From contig DATMGU010000078.1 in assembly GCA_035555315.1 (NCBI GenBank), positions 1-64,000 of the forward strand: a DNA stretch of 64,000 nucleotides, read 5' to 3'. The translations under genes were made by a program, and so were the position numbers. Source of the DNA: DATMGU01 sp035555315. GTDB lineage: Bacteria; Pseudomonadota; Alphaproteobacteria; ATCC43930; CGMCC-115725. Positions 9,321-17,700 of this stretch are shown here, in pieces. The notes beneath the pieces were generated by a model. It saw only the letters and a program-made list of their open reading frames with translations. It ran no database searches and had not been told where the DNA came from. Numbering within the stretch: position 1 is the stretch's first letter; every line of letters starts with the position of its first letter.

Positions 9321-10238
9321 ATGGGTGTGACGCGACCGGTCATCGGCTTTGTCGGCTTCGGCGAGGCGGCGCGGTGCTTTACCCGCCATCTGGTCGGCCA
9401 GGGCGTCCCGGAAGTGCTGGTCTTCTGCGGGGGCGGCACCAACCACCCGCCCTATACGGCGGCCTTTCGCGACCAGGCGGCGGAGCATGGCGCGACCCTG
9501 GTCGACACGCAGGCCGAGTTGGTCCAACGCTGCGACGTGGTGTTCTCCGCCGTGGTGGTGTCGACGGCGGCCAGGGTTGGCGCCGATATCGCCGGACAAT
9601 TGCGTCCCGGCACGCTGGTCGTCGATGTCAACGCCTCCACCCCCTCGACCAAGCGGGCGATCGCCGAGGCGGTCATCAGTCGGGGCGGCGCCTATGTCGA
9701 TGCCAATTTGATGGGTGCCGTCAGCATCTATGGCGCGACGGTGGCGCTCTATTGTTCGGGCGATGGCGCTGAGCGGTTCGCGGCCGACTTCGCGCCGCTG
9801 GGTCTGTCGATCGAACTGGCCGGCCCGGTGGCGGGTACCGCCGCGGCGGTGAAAATGCTGCGCAGCGTCGTCACCAAGGGCATCGAGGCCTTGGTGATCG
9901 AGGCGTTGACCGCCGCCTCGCTCGCCGGGGTAAGGGAAGCGGCGATGCGCGGCATCTGCGGCCCGATGGATGCGACCCCGTTCAGCACATTCGTCGATAT
10001 GTGCATCCGAACCGACGTGCTACATGCCGAACGCCGCGCGGTGGAGATGGAGGGCGTGGCGGAAGGTATCCGGGAACTGGGGTTGAGCGCCGTGATGACC
10101 GAGGCCGCCGCCGCCCGATTGCACGCCTCGGCCGCCTTGGGATTGCGCGAGGATTTCGCCAAGACCGCGCAGTACACCGCCGATCAGGTCCTCGATGCCT
10201 ACGCCGCCCGAAGCCGGCAGGCCCGGCAAACAGGCTGA
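9321..10238 (+). CDS. NAD(P)-binding oxidoreductase, beta-hydroxyacid dehydrogenase / DUF1932 type
   Basis: 305 aa. The N-terminal Rossmann domain has GFVGFGEAA at residues 9-17 and continues through VVDVNASTPSTKRAIAEA and YVDANLMGAVSIYGATVALY, as in 3-hydroxyisobutyrate / 6-phosphogluconate dehydrogenase relatives. The helical C-terminal domain (KMLRSVVTKGIEALVIEAL) fits DUF1932. These enzymes reduce or oxidise beta-hydroxy acids; the substrate is not known. The ATG at 9321 follows GGGGGAAAG; the longer open frame from 9126 adds 65 residues of arginine/serine-rich, non-homologous-looking sequence. The 245 bp upstream (9076-9320), shared with divergent putA, showed no recognisable operator. 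Confidence 0.87.
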   Translation: MGVTRPVIGFVGFGEAARCFTRHLVGQGVPEVLVFCGGGTNHPPYTAAFRDQAAEHGATLVDTQAELVQRCDVVFSAVVVSTAARVGADIAGQLRPGTLVVDVNASTPSTKRAIAEAVISRGGAYVDANLMGAVSIYGATVALYCSGDGAERFAADFAPLGLSIELAGPVAGTAAAVKMLRSVVTKGIEALVIEALTAASLAGVREAAMRGICGPMDATPFSTFVDMCIRTDVLHAERRAVEMEGVAEGIRELGLSAVMTEAAAARLHASAALGLREDFAKTAQYTADQVLDAYAARSRQARQTG

Positions 10239-10309
10239 ACGGAACGACCCGATGAAACGGCCCCGGTCGATCTCGACACGCCCTACCCCAGAGCCATATC
10301 GCTCGCCCG

Positions 10310-10337
10310 TTGCGCGAACCGCCGGCTGCACTTATAT
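10310..10337 (+). promoter_or_regulatory. Probable ssrA promoter
   Basis: TTGCGC at 10310-10315 and TTATAT at 10332-10337, separated by 16 bp, lie just before the first base pair of the tmRNA acceptor piece at 10345. Spacing to the RNA start fits a sigma-70 promoter. Hexamer matches are partial. Confidence 0.45.
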
Positions 10338-10344
10338 CTGTCCT

Positions 10345-10636
10345 GTCGGGAAACCGACTATGGCGATAAACGGCGTATGGAATAGGCGTCACGGACCCGG
10401 GGGCAGTGCCCGGCGCCTCCACCAACCTCGGTTCCGGCGGAACTCCGCCGGGACGGCATCAAGGGGGCGATCCAGTCTCGACGTGCGTAGTAAAGATACT
10501 TCTTTCGCTCGGCATGGTACCGCCGTTATCGGGCTAAATCCTAAGTGCGAACGATAACTCCGTAGCACTCGCTGCCTAATTAGTTAGGTAAGCGCGGTTC
10601 GGGGGGCACCGGGCAACAGAAGCCCCCCACTTACGT
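10345..10636 (+). ncRNA. ssrA: Transfer-messenger RNA, circularly permuted two-piece form
   Basis: The RNA rescues stalled ribosomes and adds a degradation tag. The gene order is permuted, as known for alphaproteobacteria: the acceptor piece comes first and ends in CGCCTCC-ACCA (10414-10424); its T arm is CCGGG / GGCAGTG / CCCGG at 10397-10413, and its 5' end is a GTCGG-GAAA-CCGAC hairpin (10345-10358). An intervening segment with a CCGGCGG/CCGCCGG hairpin (10434-10451) is presumably excised. The coding piece starts at 10463 with GGGGGCGA, whose first seven bases pair with CGCCTCC to make the acceptor stem (one G-U). The tag reading frame is 10547-10579: ANDNSVALAA then TAA, so the full tag is AANDNSVALAA. 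A GTAAG/CTTAC helix enclosing GGGGGGC/GCCCCCC closes the 3' part (10588-10634). Exact ends are inferred. Confidence 0.93.
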
Positions 10637-10676
10637 TCCAGCCCCTCCGGCGTCGACAGCTCCACGAGACCAGCCT

Positions 10677-11213
10677 ATGGCCAAACCCACCCTGCGATAC
10701 GACAAGATGGTCGAGACCGCCCTGCGCGGCGTGGTTCAGCAAGCGCTGGCGCTGGCCGCCGAGCACGGCCTGCCGCCGGGCCACCATTTCTACATCACGT
10801 TCCGGACTGGCTTTCCGGGCGTCGTCATGCCCGAGTTTTTGCGGACGGAGTATCCCGACGAAATGACGGTGGTGCTGGAGCATCAATTCTGGGGCCTCGA
10901 AGTCGACGATATGAAATTCGAGGTCACGCTGAGCTTCCGCAGCCAGGGCGAACGCCTGACCATCCCACTAGCGGCGATCAGCGCCTTCGCCGATCCTTCG
11001 GTGAAATTCGGCCTGGAATTCCCCGCCCAGCCGACGGACCCCTCCGCGGTAGCACCGGCTAAAGCCAAACCCCGCGCAGCCGGCCCCAAAATGGTCGCCG
11101 CCGCGACCGACGAGAAGCAGCCGTCAGCCGATCGGCCCGACGAGGCGGCCGGCGACGGGGCCGCCGCCAAGCCCGGCGAGGTCGTCAGGCTCGACACCTT
11201 CCGTAAGAAGTAA
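10677..11213 (+). CDS. sspB: SspB-like ClpXP protease adaptor (alpha type)
   Basis: 178 aa. The folded domain (residues ~1-115: LRYDKMVETALRGVVQQALA, HHFYITFRTGFPGVVMP, LEHQFWGLEVDDMKFEVTLS) matches the alphaproteobacterial SspB family, which delivers ssrA-tagged and other proteins to ClpXP. A proline/alanine-rich linker follows, and the last residues GEVVRLDTFRKK form the conserved tail expected to dock on the ClpX N-domain. The gene begins 41 nt after the predicted end of the tmRNA that encodes the tag, so tag and adaptor genes are neighbours and may share transcription from the ssrA promoter. No separate promoter is obvious in the gap. Confidence 0.93.
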   Translation: MAKPTLRYDKMVETALRGVVQQALALAAEHGLPPGHHFYITFRTGFPGVVMPEFLRTEYPDEMTVVLEHQFWGLEVDDMKFEVTLSFRSQGERLTIPLAAISAFADPSVKFGLEFPAQPTDPSAVAPAKAKPRAAGPKMVAAATDEKQPSADRPDEAAGDGAAAKPGEVVRLDTFRKK

Positions 11214-11261
11214 TCCAGCGCCCCGCGCAGGGCGCGGGAGCCCCGGAGACGCTTCGAGGGG

Positions 11262-11858
11262 ATGTTTCGCCGTGAGGGAGCGTATTTCGAAAGCTTTGGT
11301 CTCCCGGCGAGTGCCCCTTCCTTGAGTTCGGATCAGCAGAACCTTGCGCGATTGCTGGCGGGTGACAACACCGCTTGGAGCGCTTTCGTCGAGCGGTATG
11401 CCGGGCTGATCCTCTCGGCGGTGCACCGGGTCATCGGCCTGCAGGGCGATGCCGAGGACGCCGCCCAAGACGTGTTCGTCCGGCTGTGCAAGGATGATTT
11501 CCGCCTGCTGCGCCAATATGATCCGACACGCGCCGGCCTCGGCACGTGGTTGACCATCGTGGCACGGTCGGTCGCGCATGACGGGATCCGGCGGCGCCGC
11601 GCGCCGACCGTTCCGATCGATGACGCGCCGGAAAGCGCCCTCGCCGTGCAGCCGCCGGTGCTGCCCGAGAAGCTCAAGATCCCGCCCGATCTGCTGTCGC
11701 CGCGTCAGCAGCTGGTGCTAACCATGCTGTACGATCAGGACATGGACGTGGCGGAAATATCCACCATTTTGAAGGTCGATGCGCAGACCGTGCGCAGCAC
11801 CCATCACAAGGCGATGCTGAAGCTTCGAGCACATTTCAAGGAATCCGGGGAGCGATGA
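11262..11858 (+). CDS. ECF-subfamily RNA polymerase sigma factor
   Basis: 198 aa. Sigma region 2 (about 28-95) contains FVERYAGLILSAVHRVIG, DAEDAAQDVFVRLCKDD and the promoter-melting segment TWLTIVARSVAHDGIRRRR; region 4 (about 138-190) reads LLSPRQQLVLTMLYDQDMDV and EISTILKVDAQTVRSTHHKA, a helix-turn-helix. Regions 1 and 3 are absent, defining an ECF factor. The stop overlaps the start of the next gene, a membrane anti-sigma candidate, by 4 nt (ATGA). The exact start is uncertain: the ATG at 11262 sits immediately after GAGGGG, and a TTG at 11322 is an alternative that keeps both domains. Confidence 0.9.
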   Translation: MFRREGAYFESFGLPASAPSLSSDQQNLARLLAGDNTAWSAFVERYAGLILSAVHRVIGLQGDAEDAAQDVFVRLCKDDFRLLRQYDPTRAGLGTWLTIVARSVAHDGIRRRRAPTVPIDDAPESALAVQPPVLPEKLKIPPDLLSPRQQLVLTMLYDQDMDVAEISTILKVDAQTVRSTHHKAMLKLRAHFKESGER

Positions 11859-12448
11859 CGAATCCTGGGGATATCCGCCCTAAAATCGGCGTAATACCAC
11901 CGACTGAGGAAAGCAGGCAGATGGACGAGATCATTCCTTTCGAAACCGGTCGGCGGTTCTGGCAAAAAGTCGCGCATGGCGCTGGTGAGACCAGTGTCGG
12001 CAAAAGCGGGGCTGGCGAAGGCGGCATCGAACCGCTCGACCCGATGGTGCTCGCAGCCTATGCGGAGGGGCGACTCGACCCGGCGGCGGCCGAGGCTGTC
12101 GAAATTCACCTCCTGACCGATAGCGAAGCACTCGAAACCCTCGCGGCGATCGCCTCGCCCGGGCATCGCGCGATCGACGCCGATCGGTTGATCGCCCGTG
12201 CCACGGCGCTGGTGCCGAACGTGCCTTCCCGCCCGGCCGATCGGATCGTCCCGTTGCCGGCCCGTACCTCAGGCTTGCGTGCCTATGCTGCCTGGGGAGC
12301 CATGGCGGCGAGCCTGCTGGTGGTGTCGCTGGTCGGCTTTAACGTGGGACGCAGCGCCGAGCACGCGCTCGACCCGGCACGCTATCAAGCGGCCACCGAC
12401 CTCCCGGATCCGACACTGACGTTGTTCCCCAATGATGTGCTTGGTTGA
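11855..12448 (+). CDS. Probable membrane-bound anti-sigma factor
   Basis: 197 aa. It overlaps the ECF sigma gene by 4 nt and has GGGGAG just before its ATG, so the two products should be made in step. Residues ~60-105 (LDPMVLAAYAEGRLDPAAAE, then LLTDSEALETLAAIA) resemble the helical anti-sigma domain of ECF regulators without the zinc-binding His/Cys set. One hydrophobic helix (about 145-165, YAAWGAMAASLLVVSLVGFNVG) would place the N-terminal domain in the cytoplasm and the ~30-residue tail in the periplasm. The assignment rests on gene order, topology and the domain pattern; sequence similarity to known families is weak. Confidence 0.7.
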   Translation: MTNPGDIRPKIGVIPPTEESRQMDEIIPFETGRRFWQKVAHGAGETSVGKSGAGEGGIEPLDPMVLAAYAEGRLDPAAAEAVEIHLLTDSEALETLAAIASPGHRAIDADRLIARATALVPNVPSRPADRIVPLPARTSGLRAYAAWGAMAASLLVVSLVGFNVGRSAEHALDPARYQAATDLPDPTLTLFPNDVLG

Positions 12449-12490
12449 CGTGATCCGCTTGGTTCAGACGGCTCGCCGGTCCAGACGCTC

Positions 12491-12964
12491 ATGAGAATGC
12501 CCCGCCTGATCGAAGTCGTCGTGGTGCTGTCGCTCGGGCTGAATTGCTTCGTGCTCGGCGGCTATGCCTATAGCCGCTTGCAGCCGCCGGCAGCCGCCTT
12601 CCAGCCGCCCGATCGCCGCCTTGAACAATTGGTCGGCGGTATTGGCGTTGATACGACATCGAAGCCCTTCCTGGAGTTACGCCAGACGTTCGGCCGCGCC
12701 CAACGGCAATTCTATGCGCAAAACTCGCTGCTGCTGGATGACGCGTTTGAAGAGTTGGGAAAGACCCCACCGTCTCAGGAGCGTCTGGACAGCGTCGCTC
12801 AGCAGATGACGGCGAACCGACAAGTCCTGCATCAGACCATCAGCGTGGCCATGGTCAAGTTCATCGCGACCCTAACCCCGGAGCAGCACAAGGCGATGGT
12901 CGAGGCGCTGGCCGATCGGACGAATGGGCTCGGACAGCCGCTGCGCAACGGTCTCGGCAACTAA
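12491..12964 (+). CDS. Membrane-anchored periplasmic sensor, Spy/CpxP/CnrX-like
   Basis: 157 aa. The N-terminal helix (residues 6-27, LIEVVVVLSLGLNCFVLGGY) is a signal anchor; the rest is a helical periplasmic domain with LRQTFGRAQRQFYAQNSLLL, ERLDSVAQQMTANRQVLHQ and an LTPEQHKAMVEAL segment that matches the LTxxQ pattern of Spy/CpxP and of the CnrX/heavy-metal sensor family. It is the third gene after an ECF sigma and a membrane anti-sigma gene, the same component set as CnrYXH-type metal sensing. A role as signal receptor for that pair is inferred. The metal or stress is unknown; the domain has few histidines. Confidence 0.7.
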   Translation: MRMPRLIEVVVVLSLGLNCFVLGGYAYSRLQPPAAAFQPPDRRLEQLVGGIGVDTTSKPFLELRQTFGRAQRQFYAQNSLLLDDAFEELGKTPPSQERLDSVAQQMTANRQVLHQTISVAMVKFIATLTPEQHKAMVEALADRTNGLGQPLRNGLGN

Positions 12965-13062
12965 CGAATACCAAGCCTTCCGGGCGCCTTAGTTGATGCA
13001 TGATCCGGCGAAGTTTCTATAATCCGCCGCCATCATCAGATCAGTGCCCGAGAGGAACCGTT

Positions 13063-14460
13063 ATGAGCGAGGTTGCGACCCGCATCGAAACCGACAGCAT
13101 GGGCGAGGTCGCCGTGCGCGCCGACCGCTATTGGGGTGCCCAAACCCAGCGGTCGCTGCAGAATTTCAAGATCGGCGGCGAGCGCATGCCACCGGCGCTG
13201 ATCCGCGCCCTGGGTATTCAGAAGAAGGCCTCGGCGCTGGCCAATGTGGCGCTGGGCGCCCTCGACGCCAAATTGGGCGAGGCGATCGCCAAGGCCGCCG
13301 ACGAGGTCATCTCCGGCGCGCTGCTCGACCATTTCCCGCTGGTCGTCTGGCAGACCGGCTCCGGTACCCAGACCAACATGAACGCGAACGAGGTGATCTC
13401 GAACCGCGCCATCGAGATGCTGGGCGGTGTCGTCGGCTCCAAGAAGCCGGTCCACCCGAATGACCATGTGAATTACGGCCAGTCCTCGAACGACAGCTTT
13501 CCGACCGCGATGCATATCGCCGCGGTTGAGGAGATCGCCAACCGGCTGAAGCCGGCGCTGCAGCACCTGCACAAGGCATTGGCCGACAAGGCGAAGGCGT
13601 TCGACGGCATCGTCAAGATCGGCCGGACGCATTTGCAGGATGCGACACCGATCACGCTCGGCCAGGAATTTTCCGGCTATGCCAAGCAGATCGAATACGG
13701 CATCGCGCGGGTCGACACGGCCTTGCCACGGCTCTACCCGCTGGCGCAAGGCGGCACCGCGGTCGGCACCGGGCTGAACGCGCTCAAGGGTTTCGATACC
13801 GCCTTCGCCAGCCAGGTCGCCGGTCTGACCGGGCTGCCGTTCAGCGCCGCCGACAATAAGTTCGAGGCGCTGGCGAGCCATGACGCGCTGGTCGAGGCGT
13901 CGGGCGCGCTCAACACGCTGGCCGCCTCGCTGATGAAGATCGCCAATGATATCCGGCTGCTCGGCTCCGGCCCGCGCTGCGGCTTCGGCGAGATCCACTT
14001 GCCGGAGAACGAGCCGGGCTCGTCGATCATGCCGGGCAAGGTCAACCCGACCCAGGCGGAGGCGATGACCATGGTCGCGGCCCAGGTCATGGGCAACCAC
14101 GTCACCGTGACCGTCGCCGGCAGCCAGGGGCATTTCGAGCTCAACGTGTTCAAGCCGGTGATCATCTTCAACGTGCTGCAGTCGATCCGGCTGATCGCCG
14201 ATGCTTGCGAAAGCTTTGCCGATAATTGCGTCGTCGGCATCGAGCCGAATCTCGATCGGATCGAGAAGCTGCTCCACGACAGCCTGATGCTGGTGACCGC
14301 CCTCAACCCGCATATCGGCTACGACAAGGCGGCCAAGGTCGCCAAGAAGGCGCATGCCGAAGGCACCACGCTGAAGGAAGCCGCCGTGGCCTTGGGCTTC
14401 CTCACCGCGGACGAGTTCGACAAATGGGTGCTACCCGAAAGCATGTTGGGCCCGCGCTGA
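13063..14460 (+). CDS. fumC: Class II fumarate hydratase
   Basis: 465 aa, normal length. It interconverts fumarate and malate in the TCA cycle, as a soluble homotetramer with no Fe-S cluster. The superfamily signature GSSIMPGKVNPTQ starts at residue 319, with catalytic Ser in the SS pair (320-321); the fumarate-binding segments TGSGTQTNMNANEVISNRA, VHPNDHVNYGQSSNDSFPTA and GRTHLQDATPITLGQEF are intact. The start ATG at 13063 follows AGAGGA at 13051-13056. A longer frame from 13000 includes the leader and is rejected. Confidence 0.97.
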   Translation: MSEVATRIETDSMGEVAVRADRYWGAQTQRSLQNFKIGGERMPPALIRALGIQKKASALANVALGALDAKLGEAIAKAADEVISGALLDHFPLVVWQTGSGTQTNMNANEVISNRAIEMLGGVVGSKKPVHPNDHVNYGQSSNDSFPTAMHIAAVEEIANRLKPALQHLHKALADKAKAFDGIVKIGRTHLQDATPITLGQEFSGYAKQIEYGIARVDTALPRLYPLAQGGTAVGTGLNALKGFDTAFASQVAGLTGLPFSAADNKFEALASHDALVEASGALNTLAASLMKIANDIRLLGSGPRCGFGEIHLPENEPGSSIMPGKVNPTQAEAMTMVAAQVMGNHVTVTVAGSQGHFELNVFKPVIIFNVLQSIRLIADACESFADNCVVGIEPNLDRIEKLLHDSLMLVTALNPHIGYDKAAKVAKKAHAEGTTLKEAAVALGFLTADEFDKWVLPESMLGPR

Positions 14461-14732
14461 CAAACCTGGACAAGGACGGGCTGCCAGGTAAGGACGGACC
14501 GCTGGGCAAGCGGTCCGTCCTCATCGCCGGTCATCGCACCAGCGTCTCGCTGGAGCCGGAATTCTGGGCGGCGTTGAAGGATCTCGCCGAATCGCGCCGT
14601 CTGTCGATCAACCAGGTGATCGAACAAATCGACGCCAGCCGGACCCGTAATCTGTCGAGCGCCATCCGGGTCTTCGTGCTGGCGCAGTATCGTTCCGCGA
14701 GCCCCCTCAGTGACCCGGCAGCAGGCTCTTGA
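14424..14732 (+). CDS. Ribbon-helix-helix domain protein (RHH_4 type)
   Basis: About 102 aa. The core GHRTSVSLEPEFWAALKDLA, RRLSINQVIEQIDASR and LSSAIRVFVLAQYR matches the alphaproteobacterial RHH_4 family of small putative DNA-binding proteins. The start is uncertain: the only ATG in frame (14424) lies inside the end of fumC, a 37-nt overlap. Its first ~25 residues look like read-through of fumC coding sequence, and CTG codons at about 14480 and 14501, both after purine-rich stretches, are alternatives. The 3' end overlaps the convergent AsmA gene by 26 bp. Target genes are unknown. Confidence 0.75.
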   Translation: MGATRKHVGPALTNLDKDGLPGKDGPLGKRSVLIAGHRTSVSLEPEFWAALKDLAESRRLSINQVIEQIDASRTRNLSSAIRVFVLAQYRSASPLSDPAAGS

Positions 14733-17700
14733 GCGTATCGTCGAACGAGCGGGTCGGCTTCGGGATCGACGGGACTATGCGGCCGAGGTTGGGGGTGGCG
14801 CCCTCGATCGCCCGACCGACCGCGCCCGGCACCGCCAGCAGCGTTTGAAACGGCCTGGCATCGACCGTGAAGGCCGGCTTGTCCAGACTGCCCTCGACCG
14901 CGACATCGACCGGCGGCAGCGATGGGGCGGCGCTGGGTTGGACCCGCATATGCCCCGCGACCGTATAGGCCGGCAGATCGACCGTCACGGCGCCATGTCC
15001 CTCGCCGACCGTCGACAGCAGATGCAGATCCTCGGCGCGGACGATGCCTTTGTCGATCCGCGCGGTCGCCTCGATGGTCGAGAACGGCGTGGTGCTGTCG
15101 CCGGCGACCAATGTCGCGGGCAGGCCCAGCAGATCCTGCGGACCGTGCAAATTGGTCAGCTGCGCGATGACCGCCGCCAGACCCAGCCCGTATAAGACGC
15201 CATCATGCGCGGTAGCATTGACCATACCGGACAGGGTCTGGACCATGTCGGCCTCGCTCGCCCCCGTGGCGGTCACGGCGATCGTCCCGGCGAGGCGGCC
15301 GTCGAGCGGTGCGCGGCTGGTGCTGCCCGCCGACAACGCGCCGAGCCGCACATCCTTCAGCGTGAGGTTCAGCGCCGCCTGGGGAACGCCAGTAGCATCC
15401 AACGTGAGGGTGCCCTCGACCGGCCCATCGTCGACGCGACCGGCCAGGCTGCCGACCGTCAGCCGTCGGTCTTCCAGCGTCGCGCTGATGTCCGGCTGGT
15501 CCAGCCCCCACCGGCGGTAACCGACCCGGCCACCGACAAGATGCACCGTGCCGTCGATCGCGCTCAGCACGGCCAGATCGAACGGATCGGTCGTCCATTC
15601 CGCCGGATTGGGGATGCCGCCGGCGACTGGACTAGGGATGCCGCCGGCGGCATTGGCCACGCGATAGTCCGGACCGGCGGAAGCGACCCGGTGTGGCCGC
15701 AGGAACCGCTCGATCGCGATCGAGCCGACCGTGAGATTCGCGGCGACGCGCGGGCGGACGCCACCCAGCGTCACCGTCGCCGTGCCCTTCAGGGTCTGCG
15801 GGCCCGCCGCCACCGATAGGTCATCGAGCGTCACTTGGCCGGTTCCCGCGGTAAGATCGCCGGTGGCATGCAGATCGAGGGCAGCCGGCCCAAGCTCGCC
15901 ACCGGCCAGTCGATAGGTCGGCCGGATCAGCGCCGCCAATGCCGTGGCGCTGGGCGCTCGCAGCGTCAGGCGGCCGTCGAACCGGCCGGTGCCGCCGAGC
16001 CACGCCTCGGCCGCTTGATCGCTGTGGAGGATAAGGTGCGCCGATCCGCCAATCGCCGCGAGATCGGCATCGAGCGCCGTCCCGGTACCGGCCGCCATGA
16101 CCAGGTGACCGGCCAGGCGGAAGGCGCCCGCATCGGTGTCGACGGTGGCCCGTGTCGGATCGATCCACCGCAACAAGCGGGCGAGTTCCTTGCCCGTAAC
16201 CTCGATCGTCCCGTCGACGTTTGGCGGACCGGATTGCGTCCGCGCCAGCGTCCCGGCGAGGGTGACGGCGGCACCGGCGACGTCACCCGCCTTGGCCTCG
16301 CGCAGCGTAACGATGTCATCCTGCAGCGCGCCGGCGAGATGGACCGCCTGGATCGGCTCGCCCCGCAGGATCATGGTACCGGCCGTGAGGTCGAGATTGA
16401 GGTCGAGCGCGGGCAGCACTGGTAGCGTGGTCAGCCGATCGGCACCGGCGGCGCCGAGGTAGGCGTCCAGATTCACCTGATCGACCGTCAAGCGCAGCCC
16501 GACCGCCGGCCGGTCGCGCAGTGCCACGGTCGCAGCACCCCGGAACCGACTGCCATCGAGTTGCAGATCGAGACCGGCGATTTCGACGGTGGTCCGATCC
16601 ACCTTGATCTGGCTGGACAAGGACGCCTTGCGCAGCCGGTCAGGCGATACCGTGCCGGTGTCGACATGCAGCCAGTCGAGGATCGCCCGCAGATTATCCG
16701 CCTCCGCCTCGACATCGCCATCGAAGACCGGATCGCTGTCGAGCCCGCCGATACGGCCCGCGACCATCACATCGGCGCCGCCCGGCAAGAGGCTGGTGGC
16801 TTGGTTGACCTCGATCACGCCATGATCGAGGACCGCGTTGAGGCGGCTCTGACTGGCGAGCGCACCGCGCCAGGAGACGATCTGCGCGCCGAGATCGAGG
16901 TTGACCCTGAGCGAGGGCGGCAAGGGTGGGAGCGCGCCCGGCGTCGTCTGATCGATGGTCCCGGATGGCGGCGCCAACCAGCGGTCGAGATCGATCCGAT
17001 TGACCTGCAGGGCGAGATCGATCGCGGGTCCCGCCACGGTATCCACCGTCATCCGCCCCGTGCCATGCGTGGCGCCGAAATCGATCGAGAGCCCGGCGAA
17101 CTCTACCAACCGCGTCGTGGCCTTGAGATCGGCGGCGAGTTCCAGCCGCTGACCCAGCGCTGCCGGAGCCTTGATGCCCAGCCCGTCGAGCAACCGCCCG
17201 ACCTCGCCGACCACGGCGGTGAGTTTGCCGCTCAAGCCGTAACCATCCGCCTGTTCTGCGATCTCGCCATTAAGCACGAGCCGTGCCGCGGCGGTCGGCT
17301 GCTCGATGGTCAGCTGAAAGGGCACCGGGCGGCCCGGCGACGCAGCACCGATCGTCGCTCTAACCGCCATCGGCCGACCGTCGATGCGCGCGCCGCCATC
17401 CAACGTGAAGGGGCCGTTCAAACTGCCCAGGCCGAGCGTGGCCTCGATCGCATCGGCGGTCTCGGTCGCCGTCAGCGTGCGATAGAGGATCCGGCCACCC
17501 CGGATCGTCGCCCGGGGGATCGAGAGACCGATCCGGCGCCCGGCGATCGACAGTTTCACCTCCCCGCCTTGCTGATCGGCGCTACGCAGCCCTGCGCCTG
17601 GCTGATCGGCGATCAAGCTCGACAGGTCCGGCCAGTTGTGGCGCCCATCGGCGAGGACCGTCAGCTCGACGACCGGCTCGTTCAGGGTCAGCCGGGTGAT

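Noticed and set aside
9982..10425. Minus-strand frame beginning MVEAPGTAPGS
   Set aside because: It is antisense to the tmRNA acceptor piece; its sequence is simply the complement of the T arm and CCA end.
10195..10557. 120-codon plus-strand frame over ssrA
   Set aside because: It runs through the tmRNA structure and stops before the tag frame; no ribosome site or domain.
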